A stretch of DNA of 64,000 nt from contig NZ_OY764209.1 in assembly GCF_963668165.1 (NCBI RefSeq), positions 1,054,001 to 1,118,000 on the forward strand, read 5' to 3'. This document shows positions 28,293 through 37,860 of this stretch, in pieces; the stretch's first letter is position 1; every line of letters starts with the position of its first letter. The translations under genes were made by a program, and so were the position numbers. The stretch comes from Marispirochaeta sp. GTDB lineage: Bacteria; Spirochaetota; Spirochaetia; JC444; Marispirochaetaceae. The notes under the pieces were generated by a model. The model worked only from the letters and a program-made list of their open reading frames with translations, made no database searches and was not told the DNA's origin.

Positions 28293-30125
28293 TTAAAGGC
28301 CATGTTTCCGCCGGATTTTACCCCGCGTGTTGCCCGCCGGTGGCACCAGACACTGTCTGCCGTGCCCGATAAGGTTCTTTCTTCCGGCTTTGATCAAAGC
28401 CTTGCGCACCAGTTCGGCGTTCTCCCGCCGGTTAAACTGAAGCAGCGCCCGCTGCATGCGCTTTTCTTCCGGATCTGTCGGTACATAGATTTTTTTCATT
28501 GTCCGCGGATCAATTCCAGTATGGTACATACAGGTGGAAATTGTTCCGGGGGTAGGATAAAAGTCCTGGACCTGCTGTGGTATAAAACGCTGCTCCTTGA
28601 AAAAGAGGGCCAGCTCAACCGCGTCCTCCAGTGTCGATCCTGGATGGGAAGAGATAAAATAGGGAACCATGTACTGCTTTTTTCCGAGTTCCGTGTTTAT
28701 CTGGTCAAAGCGTTTCTTGAATCTCAGGTAGACCCGGTGATCAGGTTTGCCCATGGCCTCAAGGACCCTGAAAGAGACATGCTCCGGTGCGACCTTCAGC
28801 TGGCCGCTTACATGATGTTCGCACAGCTCCCTCAAGAAACGCTCATTCCCCTCGGCAAGCAGATAATCAAAGCGGATACCCGAACGGATAAAGACTTTCT
28901 TTACCCCAGGGAGGCTCCGCAGTTTCTTTAGAAGATTTACATAATCCGAATGGTCGGCATCCAGGGCCGGGCAGGGCTTCGGGAAAAGGCACATCCGGTC
29001 TGTGCAGGTCCCCGAAGTCAGCTGCTTTTTACAGGAAGGATGTCGAAAGTTCGCCGTCGGGCCGCCGACATCGTGGATATATCCCTTAAAGCCGGGATGC
29101 CGGGTAAGGTCTTCCGCTTCCTCAATCAGGGATTCATGGCTGCGGGCCTGGATTACCCTTCCCTGATGAAAGGTCAGGGCACAGAAACTGCATGAGCCGA
29201 AGCAGCCGCGGTTCGAAACCAGGCTGAATCGGACCTCCTCGATCGCCGGCACCCCCTGGGTGTACATTGGGTGTGGTTCCCGGGTAAAGGGCAGGGCATA
29301 GACCCGGTCAAACTCCTCCCGTTCAAGGGGCTTCTGGGGAGGCAGCTGCAGCACGCCGTTTGTTCCGTAGGCTTCGTAGAGGGGGCGGGAATTAAAGGGA
29401 TCCGTGTTGCGTAACTGGATGCTGAAGCTCTCGGTAAAGGAACGGCGGTTCTCCTTAATGCGGTCGTGCTCTGGCAGCCGGATAGTACCATCCGGAAGCG
29501 AATCCGGCTCGACTCGGACCACAGTGCCGGGGACATCCTTTATCTCCCGGATGTGTTCTCCCCCGTCCATACGCCGGGCGATTTCTACAATGCTCTTTTC
29601 TGCCATGCCGTAGACCAGCAGATCAGCCTTGGAGTCCAGGAGCAGAGAACGCCGCAAGGAATTGCTCCAGTAATCGTAATGGGCCAGACGCCTCAAGGAT
29701 GCCTCGATTCCGCCGATGATGATGGGCATGCGTTTGTAGGCCCGGCGTACCAGATTGGCATAGACAATCGAGGCCCGGTCCGGCCGCTGTCCCCCCTCTC
29801 CTCCGGGAGAATAGGCGTCGTCCCTGCGCGGCTTTTTTGCTGCGGTATAATTGGCCACCATGGAATCAAGATTCCCCGCAGTAACCAGAAAACCCAGACG
29901 GGGACGGCCCAGTACCGTTAGACTTTCCGGGGATCGCCAGTCGGGCTGTGGAATAATCCCTACCCTGAATCCCTCCGCTTCAAGTACGCGGCCGATAATA
30001 GCGGCCCCGAAGGAAGGATGATCGACATAGGCGTCGCCGCTGACAAGGATAAAATCGCAGCGGTCCCAGCCGCGGCCTGATAATTCCTGCGAAGTGCAGG
30101 GCAAAAAAGGTATCATGCAGGGCAA
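28293..30125 (-). CDS. YgiQ-family radical SAM protein
   Basis: UPF0313/YgiQ-type radical SAM protein of 610 residues with a B12-binding-like N-terminal part. The [4Fe-4S] motif is CFGSCSFC at ~ residue 315. Other family marks are GGIEASLRRLAHYDYW, RGCFGSCSFCAL, VGGPTANF and VPYFISSHPGSTLEDAVELA. The reaction is not established. The start at 30125 is plausible but slightly long; an in-frame start a few codons in cannot be excluded. Confidence 0.9.
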   Translation of the reverse strand: MPCMIPFLPCTSQELSGRGWDRCDFILVSGDAYVDHPSFGAAIIGRVLEAEGFRVGIIPQPDWRSPESLTVLGRPRLGFLVTAGNLDSMVANYTAAKKPRRDDAYSPGGEGGQRPDRASIVYANLVRRAYKRMPIIIGGIEASLRRLAHYDYWSNSLRRSLLLDSKADLLVYGMAEKSIVEIARRMDGGEHIREIKDVPGTVVRVEPDSLPDGTIRLPEHDRIKENRRSFTESFSIQLRNTDPFNSRPLYEAYGTNGVLQLPPQKPLEREEFDRVYALPFTREPHPMYTQGVPAIEEVRFSLVSNRGCFGSCSFCALTFHQGRVIQARSHESLIEEAEDLTRHPGFKGYIHDVGGPTANFRHPSCKKQLTSGTCTDRMCLFPKPCPALDADHSDYVNLLKKLRSLPGVKKVFIRSGIRFDYLLAEGNERFLRELCEHHVSGQLKVAPEHVSFRVLEAMGKPDHRVYLRFKKRFDQINTELGKKQYMVPYFISSHPGSTLEDAVELALFFKEQRFIPQQVQDFYPTPGTISTCMYHTGIDPRTMKKIYVPTDPEEKRMQRALLQFNRRENAELVRKALIKAGRKNLIGHGRQCLVPPAGNTRGKIRRKHGL

Positions 30126-30169
30126 AGTATGACAAAAAAAGAGAGAATTATCCAGAGAACTCCAGAGGC

Positions 30170-30529
30170 CTATATTCTTTCAAGGTCCTCCCTGGTGTGC
30201 TCGCTGGTCACATCTCCCGTGTTCAGTGTTCCCCCGGGTTCGAACATCATAATCCTGGCTTCTGCATCTGCATGGGGTCTGTGCAGAACCCCCCGGGGTA
30301 CAACAATCATCTCGCCCTCCGCCACAGGAACCTGCCGGTCTTCAAAATCCATCCGTATGGCTCCCTGAACGACAAAAAAGAGCTCGTCCGTCTCCTCGTG
30401 CCTGTGCATCGGGAAATCCCCCTCTATACGGGCAATCTTAACCTGATACTCGTTTACCTGGGCGACAATCTTTGGGGCCCACTGTTCACTGAACAAACTG
30501 AATTTTTTCTGAAGATTTATCCTTTCCAT
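30170..30529 (-). CDS. Single-domain cupin protein
   Basis: 119-residue RmlC-like cupin. Metal ligands are in GDFPMHRHEETDELFFVVQG (motif 1: two His and a Glu) and GVLHRPHADAEARIMMFEPGG (motif 2). The ATG at 30529 follows AAGAGGAC; the longer frame to 30688 begins in the divergent promoter region and is unlikely. It is divergent from the TIM-barrel isomerase gene, suggesting a role in the same sugar-related function (inference). Confidence 0.85.
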   Translation of the reverse strand: MERINLQKKFSLFSEQWAPKIVAQVNEYQVKIARIEGDFPMHRHEETDELFFVVQGAIRMDFEDRQVPVAEGEMIVVPRGVLHRPHADAEARIMMFEPGGTLNTGDVTSEHTREDLERI

Positions 30530-30668
30530 CTTGTCCTCTTTTACGTATGATGTTGTGCAATTTCCAGAGCCGGAGAAGTCAATGATTATACTCCGAGATT
30601 TCCAAAATAATAACAAAAGAAGTACATTATAGAAACATAAAAAGATCAGCATATACGGAGGAATTAGT

Positions 30669-31583
30669 ATGAATGAATCATTGCACACCTATATGAGAGT
30701 CGGCATCATACATTTTATGGCGTATCCAGAGGCCGGGAGCGGCCAGGGCGCCATTGACGAGACTGTACGAAAGATCGCCATGGACGATTATTTTGACGCC
30801 ATCGAAATAACCTGGATCAAAGACGACAAGGTCCGCGAAAAAGTCAGGCAGCTTCTTGCCTCGGCGCACATTGATACCGCTTTCGGCGCTCAGCCCATGC
30901 TCCTGTCACAAAAGCAGAACGTCAATTCCCTGGACGAGGGGGAGCGCAAAAAAGCGGTGGATACCGTCAAGGCTGCCATCGACGAAGCCTATGCAGTCGG
31001 GGCTGAAGGCGCGGCCTTTTTAAGCGGCAAATACGAGGAAGCCAGCAAGGAAGAGGCTTTCCAGGCCCTGCTGAAATCAACGAGAGAAATCTGCGCCTAC
31101 GCGAAGTCCAAGGGCGATATGAAGATAGTCCACGAGGTCTTTGACTATGATGTCGACAAGGCAAGCCTCATCGGTCCGGCCTCTCTGGCGAAGCGCTATG
31201 CCGAGGAAATAAAAGCGGAGTATGACAATTTCGGACTTATGGTAGACCTGAGTCACATTCCCCTGCTCCACGAAACCATTAAGGAATCGTTGCTGCCCAT
31301 CAAGGAACACCTGGTCCACGCCCATATGGGAAACTGCGTCATGAAGGACCCCTCCATGCCTGCCTACGGAGACCAGCATCCCCGCTTCGGGTTTCCCAAC
31401 AGCGAGAACGACGTTGACGAACTCGCAGAGTACCTGCAAGCCCTTAAGGACATGGGTTTTCTGAACAAGAAGAAGCCCCCAATCCTGAGCTTCGAAGTCA
31501 AACCGACCGCCGGGGAAGACCCTGACGTGGTTATTGCCGGCTCCAAACGGGTCCTGAACCGGGCCTGGGCACTGGTAAAGTAG
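30669..31583 (+). CDS. Sugar phosphate isomerase/epimerase-type TIM barrel
   Basis: 304 residues of the xylose-isomerase-like AP-endonuclease 2 superfamily. Visible metal-site regions are KIVHEVFDYD (Glu), NFGLMVDLSHIPLLHE (Asp, His), HLVHAHMGNCVMKD (His) and PPILSFEVKP (Glu). The start follows GGAGGAATTAGT. It ends at a strong terminator (31601-31637) and is followed by a GntR regulator and TRAP transporter, so it may isomerise or epimerise the compound they handle (inference). Confidence 0.88.
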   Translation: MNESLHTYMRVGIIHFMAYPEAGSGQGAIDETVRKIAMDDYFDAIEITWIKDDKVREKVRQLLASAHIDTAFGAQPMLLSQKQNVNSLDEGERKKAVDTVKAAIDEAYAVGAEGAAFLSGKYEEASKEEAFQALLKSTREICAYAKSKGDMKIVHEVFDYDVDKASLIGPASLAKRYAEEIKAEYDNFGLMVDLSHIPLLHETIKESLLPIKEHLVHAHMGNCVMKDPSMPAYGDQHPRFGFPNSENDVDELAEYLQALKDMGFLNKKKPPILSFEVKPTAGEDPDVVIAGSKRVLNRAWALVK

Positions 31584-31600
31584 ATTACGCGACCCATTAT

Positions 31601-31637
31601 GCCGGTGTAGTCTTTTTCGGACTGCACCGGCTTTTTT
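31601..31637 (+). terminator. Rho-independent terminator after the TIM-barrel gene
   Basis: GCCGGTGTAGTC pairs with GGACTGCACCGGC across a TTTTTC loop and is followed by six T bases. The stem is long and GC-rich. Confidence 0.85.
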
Positions 31638-31732
31638 CTTGATCAGGTAAAAATCAGTACATGCGGCACAACAGCTGCCGTTGTTGTTTCCGCACAGTTT
31701 AAGATACTGATCTAAAATAGTGAAACTTTTCC

Positions 31733-31761
31733 TTGACAGCAGGGAAAAGCCGCTTTAGAGT
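31733..31761 (+). promoter_or_regulatory. Promoter of the gntR-dctPQM operon
   Basis: TTGACA (31733-31738), 17 bases, then TAGAGT (31756-31761). This is ~114 bases before the GntR start, leaving a leader that holds three related GTATAC-type sites. Confidence 0.6.
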
Positions 31762-31779
31762 ATTTTTATGGCCTTTTAC

Positions 31780-31835
31780 TGGTATACAATATGTTTTTAT
31801 TTGTATGGTATCAATGTTACCCCTTTGTATACACA
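31780..31835. promoter_or_regulatory. Repeated GntR-type operator half-sites
   Basis: TGGTATACAAT (31780-31790), TTGTATGGTAT (31801-31811) and TTGTATACACA (31825-31835) share a GTATAC-like core typical of FCD-subfamily GntR operators. They lie just downstream of the promoter and upstream of the gntR gene, which fits autoregulation. Confidence 0.55.
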
Positions 31836-31874
31836 TGCCATTTTTAGTTTACAAAACGGAGCGAGTTCATCGGA

Positions 31875-32540
31875 ATGAATAAAAACCAGATAATCGAAGA
31901 TGTAAAAAGGAAAATCCGGGATGAAGAGTTCCTTCCTGGTGCATACCTGATTGAACGCGATCTTTGTGAGCACTACGGCATCAGCAGAACCCCCATGCGG
32001 GAGATTCTCTTCAGCCTTGTGAATACCGGTCTTGTGGTGCAGCAAAAAGGAAAAGGCTTCTCAATACGAAAACTCGATATAAAGCAGCTTTTCGAAATTT
32101 TCGAAGCCCGGGAAAGCGTAGAAGCCATGGCGGCCAAGCTGTGCTGTCAAAAGGCGACGAAAATGGATCATAAAAAGTTTCTGGAAATACGAGAGCAGCT
32201 TGAAGCCCTTGATGCCGACGCTCATGCCGAAGAAAGCATCAGACTTGGCCGGGTTATGCATAAAAAGATCATAGAAACAGCAGGGAATTCCCTGCTGTCG
32301 GAGTTTCACGAAAAGCTTAACAATATGGTCACCCTGACAGCCAATATGACAAGAAAGATTTCAGGAATAGAGGTCGATTCACGGATGTACCACATCTACA
32401 TAATCAATTCGATCCTGGAAGGAGACGAGGACAAGAGCGAGCAGTACATGCGGGAGCATATCATCATGACCTGTCAGCATCTGCTCCACTCTCTATATCC
32501 GAATTACAGCGGTCTGCCGGTTGGCAGCGGCACAAATTAG
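31875..32540 (+). CDS. GntR-family (FCD) transcriptional regulator
   Basis: 221 residues. The winged HTH is AYLIERDLCEHYGISRTPMREILFSLVNTGLV, a classic GntR signature. The FCD ligand-binding region follows (IFEARESVEAMAAKL... HKKIIETAGNSLLSEFHEKL) with His residues likely holding a metal. It precedes dctPQM on the same strand by 51 bases and probably responds to the transported acid or sugar acid. Confidence 0.92.
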   Translation: MNKNQIIEDVKRKIRDEEFLPGAYLIERDLCEHYGISRTPMREILFSLVNTGLVVQQKGKGFSIRKLDIKQLFEIFEARESVEAMAAKLCCQKATKMDHKKFLEIREQLEALDADAHAEESIRLGRVMHKKIIETAGNSLLSEFHEKLNNMVTLTANMTRKISGIEVDSRMYHIYIINSILEGDEDKSEQYMREHIIMTCQHLLHSLYPNYSGLPVGSGTN

Positions 32541-32591
32541 TTCCTTTACCCGGAATACGGGAAAAATATACACCCTAAGAGGAGGGATATT

Positions 32592-33605
32592 ATGAAAGCC
32601 ATGAAAATTCTCATGCAGATCGCACTTGTTCTGCTCCTTTCATCCACGCTGATCTTTGCCGAAGGTTCAAAAGAGAGCGGTGGAGCGGATCAGACCTATG
32701 AAATGTCGATTTCCTACGGCGGAGCATCCGGTGGAGAAGACGACATTTCCGCCAAAGAGTTCAAGAAGAGAATCGAGGAAAAATCCAACGGCCGTATTCA
32801 GGTCAAACTGTACGGCAACGAACAGCTTGGTAAAGAGGTTGATATCGTCAACATGCTCGAGCTGGGCAATGTGGATATGGCAATTATGGGAACCACCGTA
32901 CATCAGCAGGCCGCGCCTGAGTATAACATCTGGAGTGCTTACTACATCTTTAAGAACAGCGATGAGGTTATGCACATCCTGAACGGCCCTATCGGCGACC
33001 GTGTCGAAAAAGCAATGCTTGCCAACAAAGATATCCGCATAATCGGTTACGGCCTTCGCGGGCCTCGGCACCTGACCTCTAAGCGTCCTATCCGAAACGC
33101 TTCAGAAGTCAAGGGTCTTAAAATCCGTATTCCTCTGCAGCCTATCTACGTAGAAAGCTGGAAGGCCCTCGGTGCTCAGCCCCAGGCCATCGCCTACGGA
33201 GAACTCTACATGGCTCTGCGGCAGGGAATCGTCGAAGCCCAGGAAAACCCCCTGGCCTATATCTACGCTCCCCACTTTGACGAAGTCCAGGACTACGTTA
33301 ACCAGACTGCCCACCAGCGTGCCTTTTTTACCTATGTTGTAAGCGATAAGTTTTACCAGAAGCTTCCCGCGGACCTTCAGGACCTTATCATCGAAGAAGG
33401 TAAAGGCATTACCCAGTTCCACAACGAACTACAGGCTGCGGGGGAAGAAGACTACAAGAAGAAACTCCAGGAAAAAGGAATGGAGTTTATCGAAGTAGAT
33501 GTAGACTCTTTCCAGCAGGCCCTCAAAGACATTCCCAACCAGTTTGCCGACAGCTGGGTACCCGGGCTTTACGACGACATCAAGGCTGAAATCTCCAAGA
33601 TGTAG
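32592..33605 (+). CDS. dctP: TRAP transporter solute-binding protein (DctP family)
   Basis: Periplasmic binding protein of 337 residues. The signal peptide (MKAMKILMQIALVLLLSSTLIFA) is followed by EGSKESG, common in spirochaete secreted proteins. The family region GLKIRIPLQPIYVESWKALGAQPQAIAYGELYMALRQGIVEAQENPL contains the conserved Arg that grips a carboxylate. RBS GAGGAGGG precedes the ATG. The substrate is probably an organic acid or uronate; not determinable here. Confidence 0.95.
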   Translation: MKAMKILMQIALVLLLSSTLIFAEGSKESGGADQTYEMSISYGGASGGEDDISAKEFKKRIEEKSNGRIQVKLYGNEQLGKEVDIVNMLELGNVDMAIMGTTVHQQAAPEYNIWSAYYIFKNSDEVMHILNGPIGDRVEKAMLANKDIRIIGYGLRGPRHLTSKRPIRNASEVKGLKIRIPLQPIYVESWKALGAQPQAIAYGELYMALRQGIVEAQENPLAYIYAPHFDEVQDYVNQTAHQRAFFTYVVSDKFYQKLPADLQDLIIEEGKGITQFHNELQAAGEEDYKKKLQEKGMEFIEVDVDSFQQALKDIPNQFADSWVPGLYDDIKAEISKM

Positions 33606-33636
33606 TCACCGGTTATTCATCCTGGTATTACAATAC

Positions 33637-33661
33637 AAGCTGCCGTCCAGTACGGCAGCTT
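33637..33661 (+). terminator. Attenuating hairpin between dctP and dctQ
   Basis: AAGCTGCCGT and ACGGCAGCTT form a perfect 10-bp stem with a 5-base loop, followed by TCTTT. The T tract is short, so it may terminate only part of transcription and raise dctP over dctQM, as often seen in TRAP operons. Confidence 0.65.
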
Positions 33662-33737
33662 TCTTTGTAGAAGACAAAGCTCTACATACAGGTAAAGCTT
33701 TTCATTCGAATCGATAAAACGGGGTTTCACAAGAAAC

Positions 33738-34193
33738 ATGGAAAAGAAACTTGTTCGCATTCTCGAGATTATCTGCGGTGCATTCCTGGTAGCCATGGTC
33801 GCGCTCCTGTTTGCGCAGGTTGGTACTCGATACATTCTCCAGGGATCACTGCTCTGGGCCGGAGAAATAGCCGTCTGGTTCTTCGTCTGGATAACCTACC
33901 TGGGAGCGGTAATTCTCTATATCAACAAGAAGCATATTGTCGTCGACATCCTGACCACATTTTTACCGGAAAAGGTGAATAAAACGATCGAGATGATCTC
34001 TTCAGTTATTATTCTCATCTTTTTACTAATTGTTTTTAAGGAATCGATTCCGGTGGTTATATCTTACTCAAAACAGACCGCTACTTCTGTAGCGCTTTCC
34101 AAGAAGTATCTTTTTTCTTCTTTGTCAGTGTCTACCGGGTTAATGATTCTTTATACCATCTACTCATTCATTCATAAACTCAGGAGGCACTAG
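33738..34193 (+). CDS. dctQ: TRAP transporter small permease (DctQ family)
   Basis: 151 residues with four membrane segments in the usual DctQ layout, e.g. LEIICGAFLVAMVALLFAQV and the WAGEIAVWFFVWITYLGAVI signature. It is separated from dctM by a single base, hence coupled. Confidence 0.92.
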   Translation: MEKKLVRILEIICGAFLVAMVALLFAQVGTRYILQGSLLWAGEIAVWFFVWITYLGAVILYINKKHIVVDILTTFLPEKVNKTIEMISSVIILIFLLIVFKESIPVVISYSKQTATSVALSKKYLFSSLSVSTGLMILYTIYSFIHKLRRH

Positions 34194-34194
34194 T

Positions 34195-35475
34195 ATGCTG
34201 ACGGTAGTATTATTAACAATGCTTTCGGGGTTTCTTCTGGGTATTCCTGTTGCAATCACCCTGGGGCTTGCAACCCTTTCCTATTTTTTCATGAATCCCG
34301 GCCTTCCCATGGTAAATATCCCCCTGCGCTTTGTAACCGGTGCCGAGTCCTATACCCTGATGGCCATTCCCCTCTACATGCTGGCCGGGAACATCATGAA
34401 CAGTACCGGTGTTACCGACAAGATCTTCCGTTTCACCAGAGCCCTTGTCGGTCATTACACCGGAGGAACGGCTCAGGTAAACATTCTGGCCAGCTTTATT
34501 TTTTCCGGCATGTCCGGTTCTGCCCTGGCAGACGCAAGCGGAGTGGGAAAAGTGCTGATCAAGGCCATGGTGGATGAAGGCTATGATGTTGAGTTCAGCG
34601 CTGCAGTAACCGGAGCCTCAGCAACCATCGGCCCGGTGTTTCCCCCCAGCATTCCCATGGTCCTGATCGGAGGAGTAGCGGGAATCTCTGTTGGAAAGCT
34701 TTTTATCGGAGGAATCATCCCCGGAATCATGTTGGCAATTTACATGATGGTTCTGGTTTACATTATTTCAAAAAGACGCAATTATCCCAGAAGGAGCAAA
34801 GCAAACTTACCTGAGCTCGGTAAGGAGTTTTGGGGCGCCCTGCCGGCCCTTTCTACTCCGGTTGTTATTCTGGGCGGAATCCTTGGCGGCCTCTTTACTC
34901 CCACCGAAGCCGGAGTTGTCGCCGTCTTTTATGCTCTGGTAATCGGCATATTCGTCTACAAACAGCGGGATTTCAGAAAATTTTTTGAGATGTTCGTTGA
35001 TACTGCAAAGGGAACAGCCAGTATCATGTTTATAGTTGGTGCAGCCTACTCCCTTGCATGGGTATTTTCGAAAGAACAGGTCGGGATTCTGCTGACTGAT
35101 GGAATAACGACGCTTTCTTCCAATCCTACGGTTGTGCTTATCCTGATTCTTCTCGGATTCCTGGCAGCGGGCTGCGTTCTGAACCCTTCGGCAAATATTA
35201 TTATCTTCGTACCCATGTTGATGCCCCTGGTAACCAGCGTAGGAATCGACCTTGTTCACTTTGGCGTTCTGGCAACACTGGTACTGATGATCGGCCTGGT
35301 AACCCCGCCTTTGGGATTAAGTATGTTCATAATATGCGAGATAACGGGGTTAACGACGATGCAATTTACCAAAGGAATGCTTATTTTCTTTGTTGCCCTT
35401 CTTGCAGTCGTTGTAACCATGATCTTTTTCCCGGCGACAATCACCTGGCTGCCTCAAGTCATTATAGGCGGATAA
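34195..35475 (+). CDS. dctM: TRAP transporter large permease (DctM family)
   Basis: 426 residues, about twelve membrane segments. Family marks: GIPVAITLGLATLSYF, IPLYMLAGNIMNSTGVTDKI, FSGMSGSALADASGVGKVLI and GAVGIFTPTEA-like GGLFTPTEAGVVAVFYAL. It carries the sodium-coupled transport path and works with DctQ and DctP. Confidence 0.95.
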   Translation: MLTVVLLTMLSGFLLGIPVAITLGLATLSYFFMNPGLPMVNIPLRFVTGAESYTLMAIPLYMLAGNIMNSTGVTDKIFRFTRALVGHYTGGTAQVNILASFIFSGMSGSALADASGVGKVLIKAMVDEGYDVEFSAAVTGASATIGPVFPPSIPMVLIGGVAGISVGKLFIGGIIPGIMLAIYMMVLVYIISKRRNYPRRSKANLPELGKEFWGALPALSTPVVILGGILGGLFTPTEAGVVAVFYALVIGIFVYKQRDFRKFFEMFVDTAKGTASIMFIVGAAYSLAWVFSKEQVGILLTDGITTLSSNPTVVLILILLGFLAAGCVLNPSANIIIFVPMLMPLVTSVGIDLVHFGVLATLVLMIGLVTPPLGLSMFIICEITGLTTMQFTKGMLIFFVALLAVVVTMIFFPATITWLPQVIIGG

Positions 35476-35502
35476 AAATCGCAGCACAGGACATAACTTG
35501 GG

Positions 35503-35520
35503 GGCCGGCTTATGCCGGCC
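35503..35520. terminator. Hairpin after dctM
   Basis: GGCCGGC-TTAT-GCCGGCC is a perfect 7-bp GC stem lying between the convergent dctM and carbonic anhydrase genes, which stop 63 bases apart. A clear T tract is absent, so it may act as a bidirectional or mRNA-stabilising hairpin. Confidence 0.55.
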
Positions 35521-35538
35521 TTCAGGCCTGCTTTATGC

Positions 35539-36165
35539 TTACTCTATTATAGTAAACAAATGTTCTTCTTTGTCGTAGTTAAAGATTTCTCCCGTCTCGA
35601 TTATATAGTACCAACCAAGAATATTTATCTCCTTTTTATTGTACCGCTCCAGTATATAGGGATAACTCAGGAGATGATTCATCTGCTCAACAATGTTCAG
35701 CTGTTCGGTAACCCACTCACGCTTTACCGTATCTTTTACCAACTCAGGATCCTTTTCTATTCTTTCCTTTACCGGCCGCACGAGCTCCAGCCATTTTCTG
35801 GTATGAGGCGTCTCTTTCAGTTCATCGTCGCTTAAGTATAAGGCATTGCAGCCGCCGCAGTTGGAATGACCGCATACAATGATATTCTCCACGTTAAGCA
35901 TTTTTACCGCGTACTCCACTGCAGAAGTCGTTGACAAATACTCCTCGGAAGACCGGTAATAGGGGACAACATTCGCAATGTTACGAATAATGAAGAGTTC
36001 TCCGGGTAGTGTTTTTGTAATCAAATGAGGAACAATCCGGGAATCGGAGCACCCGATAAACAACGAATGAGGGGACTGCTTTTTGCCCAGACCTTCGAAA
36101 AGCTCGCGAAAATGGTTAAAGTCTTTGGTCGAAAACTCTTTAACACCTTCAAACAGATAATCCAT
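35539..36165 (-). CDS. Beta-carbonic anhydrase
   Basis: 208 residues. Zinc ligands are in FIGCSDSRIVP (Cys, with the Asp-Arg dyad) and IIVCGHSNCGGCNAL (His-x-x-Cys). It interconverts CO2 and bicarbonate in the cytoplasm. The length and order are normal for the bacterial family. It is convergent with dctM. Confidence 0.95.
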   Translation of the reverse strand: MDYLFEGVKEFSTKDFNHFRELFEGLGKKQSPHSLFIGCSDSRIVPHLITKTLPGELFIIRNIANVVPYYRSSEEYLSTTSAVEYAVKMLNVENIIVCGHSNCGGCNALYLSDDELKETPHTRKWLELVRPVKERIEKDPELVKDTVKREWVTEQLNIVEQMNHLLSYPYILERYNKKEINILGWYYIIETGEIFNYDKEEHLFTIIE

Positions 36166-36271
36166 ACCCGATACCCGTGCTCCCTGGTTTCAAAGATATA
36201 TACACAAGTATACAAAAAAACCGGCGAAAAAAACTTCCGCCGGTCGATTACAGCTAAATTTGCTCGTAGTA

Positions 36272-36997
36272 TCAGCGTTTTACCGCGTTGAGTCCGCCGT
36301 TTATCTTCAATTCATTTCCGCTGAAATCTGCCTGCAGCGATCCTTCCCAGTAAAACATTGAGCTGGGATCAGCACCATCAGAAACAATATTCCCGGTCTT
36401 TTTATCGCTTCCGGGAATGGCCTTACCACCAGCTACGCTTGAACTCCAGACCTTGTTCCAGTCAACGCCGTTTGCCTGGCCGTTGCGGGAGAAATCCCGG
36501 GAAATCACCTGAGGGCCCGCGCCCTGGATGAAACCGATGGAACGCTTCTGAAAAGTCCCGTTGGGCAGATTGATCCGTCCGTTACTGTCGGTAACCAGCT
36601 TATACGCGGTCCCGCGGTGAACGTACTGAATGGTTATAACACCACTTCTGTCTTTATCAACAGTCATGTTGTCGATTTTGGTCTGATCAGATTCGGCAAC
36701 AGCGAAAAGCAAAAGACCCCGCAGTGTATCGGGAAGCGCATTTCTCCCTTTCACATCGTAACGATAAGGTTGGAACTTTTCCGTGGATGTTTGAACTGAT
36801 GCACCGGTTCTGCCGTCGAAGTGATCCTTTTCAACTGCCATGTAACGAATCGGGCCGCTGAAGGTCAAATAATTTGTGCGTGCCGTTCCTGTGATATCGA
36901 ACTGGTATTCGATAGTCAGATCCTGTGCCGCTACAGTTCCGCCAAGAAGCGCGAAGACAATAAGCGATACAAGAATAAAAAGATGGTTCTTTCTCAT
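36272..36997 (-). CDS. Secreted protein of unknown function
   Basis: 241 residues with a clear signal peptide (MRKNHLFILVSLIVFALLGGTVAAQ). The mature part is rich in beta-type patterns (LTIEYQFDITGTARTNYLTFSGPIRYMAVE) and polar residues. I recognise no named domain. It may be periplasmic or exposed. Confidence 0.7.
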   Translation of the reverse strand: MRKNHLFILVSLIVFALLGGTVAAQDLTIEYQFDITGTARTNYLTFSGPIRYMAVEKDHFDGRTGASVQTSTEKFQPYRYDVKGRNALPDTLRGLLLFAVAESDQTKIDNMTVDKDRSGVITIQYVHRGTAYKLVTDSNGRINLPNGTFQKRSIGFIQGAGPQVISRDFSRNGQANGVDWNKVWSSSVAGGKAIPGSDKKTGNIVSDGADPSSMFYWEGSLQADFSGNELKINGGLNAVKR

Positions 36998-37181
36998 TTT
37001 CTACCTACCTCCATAGATTACCGTTTCCGGCAATCCCTACTAATTTACTCTATTATCGTTGGTTTTATATGAGTAAGTCAATATATTAGCAGCAACTAAT
37101 ACTGATTATCATTACAGTTTTACTCAAGCTTGTAGCAACAGGACAATTGGAGGGTTAAAAAACGAATCAAGATTTTACCAG
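36998..37181. other. Intergenic, AT-rich
   Basis: 184 bases between two minus-strand genes, presumably with the promoter of the secreted-protein gene. I see no hairpin or coding signal worth naming. Base composition becomes AT-richer from about here. Confidence 0.4.
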
Positions 37182-37682
37182 TTATGAATTGGGTTCAAGC
37201 CACTTGTACATTACCAGTGCATCAAAAAAACCCATAGAAGGATGTTTAAATGCCTTGGGCAGCCTGCCCACAGTCACAAATCCCAGTTTCGTCCAGAGCT
37301 TAACCGCCGTGACATTGCTGGAGGAGACAAAGTTAAACTGCATGGCCAAAAAACCCAAATCCAGAGCTACCGCCTGGGAATGCCGGCACAGCTCGGTTGC
37401 AATGCCCTGTCCCCTGGCGCGAGAAGCAACCATATAACCGCAGTTGCAGACATGAGCCCCGGGTCCATGATGATTCGGTTTTATATAATAGGTCCCGAGT
37501 ACTTCTTCGTTTTTTTCCAGGACAAAGGTCTTCAGAGGGATCTTCATCCAAAACTCGTAAGCCTTAGATTTTCCGGTATCCGGATCATAGCCGTAGGTCT
37601 CTCCGGCGGAAATTACTTCATGAAAGATGGGCCATATAGCTTCAAAATCCGCAGCTGTCGCTTCCCGAATATCAAATTCCAT
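37182..37682 (-). CDS. GNAT-family N-acetyltransferase
   Basis: 166 residues; acetyl-CoA motif A is CNCGYMVASRARGQGIATELCRHSQ and the C-terminal part is LWTKLGFVTVGRLPKAF. The opening FDIREATAADFEAIWPIFHEVISAGETYGYD is typical of the L-amino-acid/phosphinothricin acetyltransferase branch. Substrate unknown. Confidence 0.88.
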   Translation of the reverse strand: MEFDIREATAADFEAIWPIFHEVISAGETYGYDPDTGKSKAYEFWMKIPLKTFVLEKNEEVLGTYYIKPNHHGPGAHVCNCGYMVASRARGQGIATELCRHSQAVALDLGFLAMQFNFVSSSNVTAVKLWTKLGFVTVGRLPKAFKHPSMGFFDALVMYKWLEPNS

Positions 37683-37860
37683 ACAGGTATTATCAATAGC
37701 GGGGGCAATTAGTCAACTCAGGTTTACCTGGACAGGACGATATACGACAGAAACTCCTTGCCGGAAGTGCGAGGGAATACCCATCTTATTACACATTGAA
37801 GGAAGGATACCAATAGCAAATACCAGACAGACAGCTTTAATAAGTTGCGCATTATAGGGG

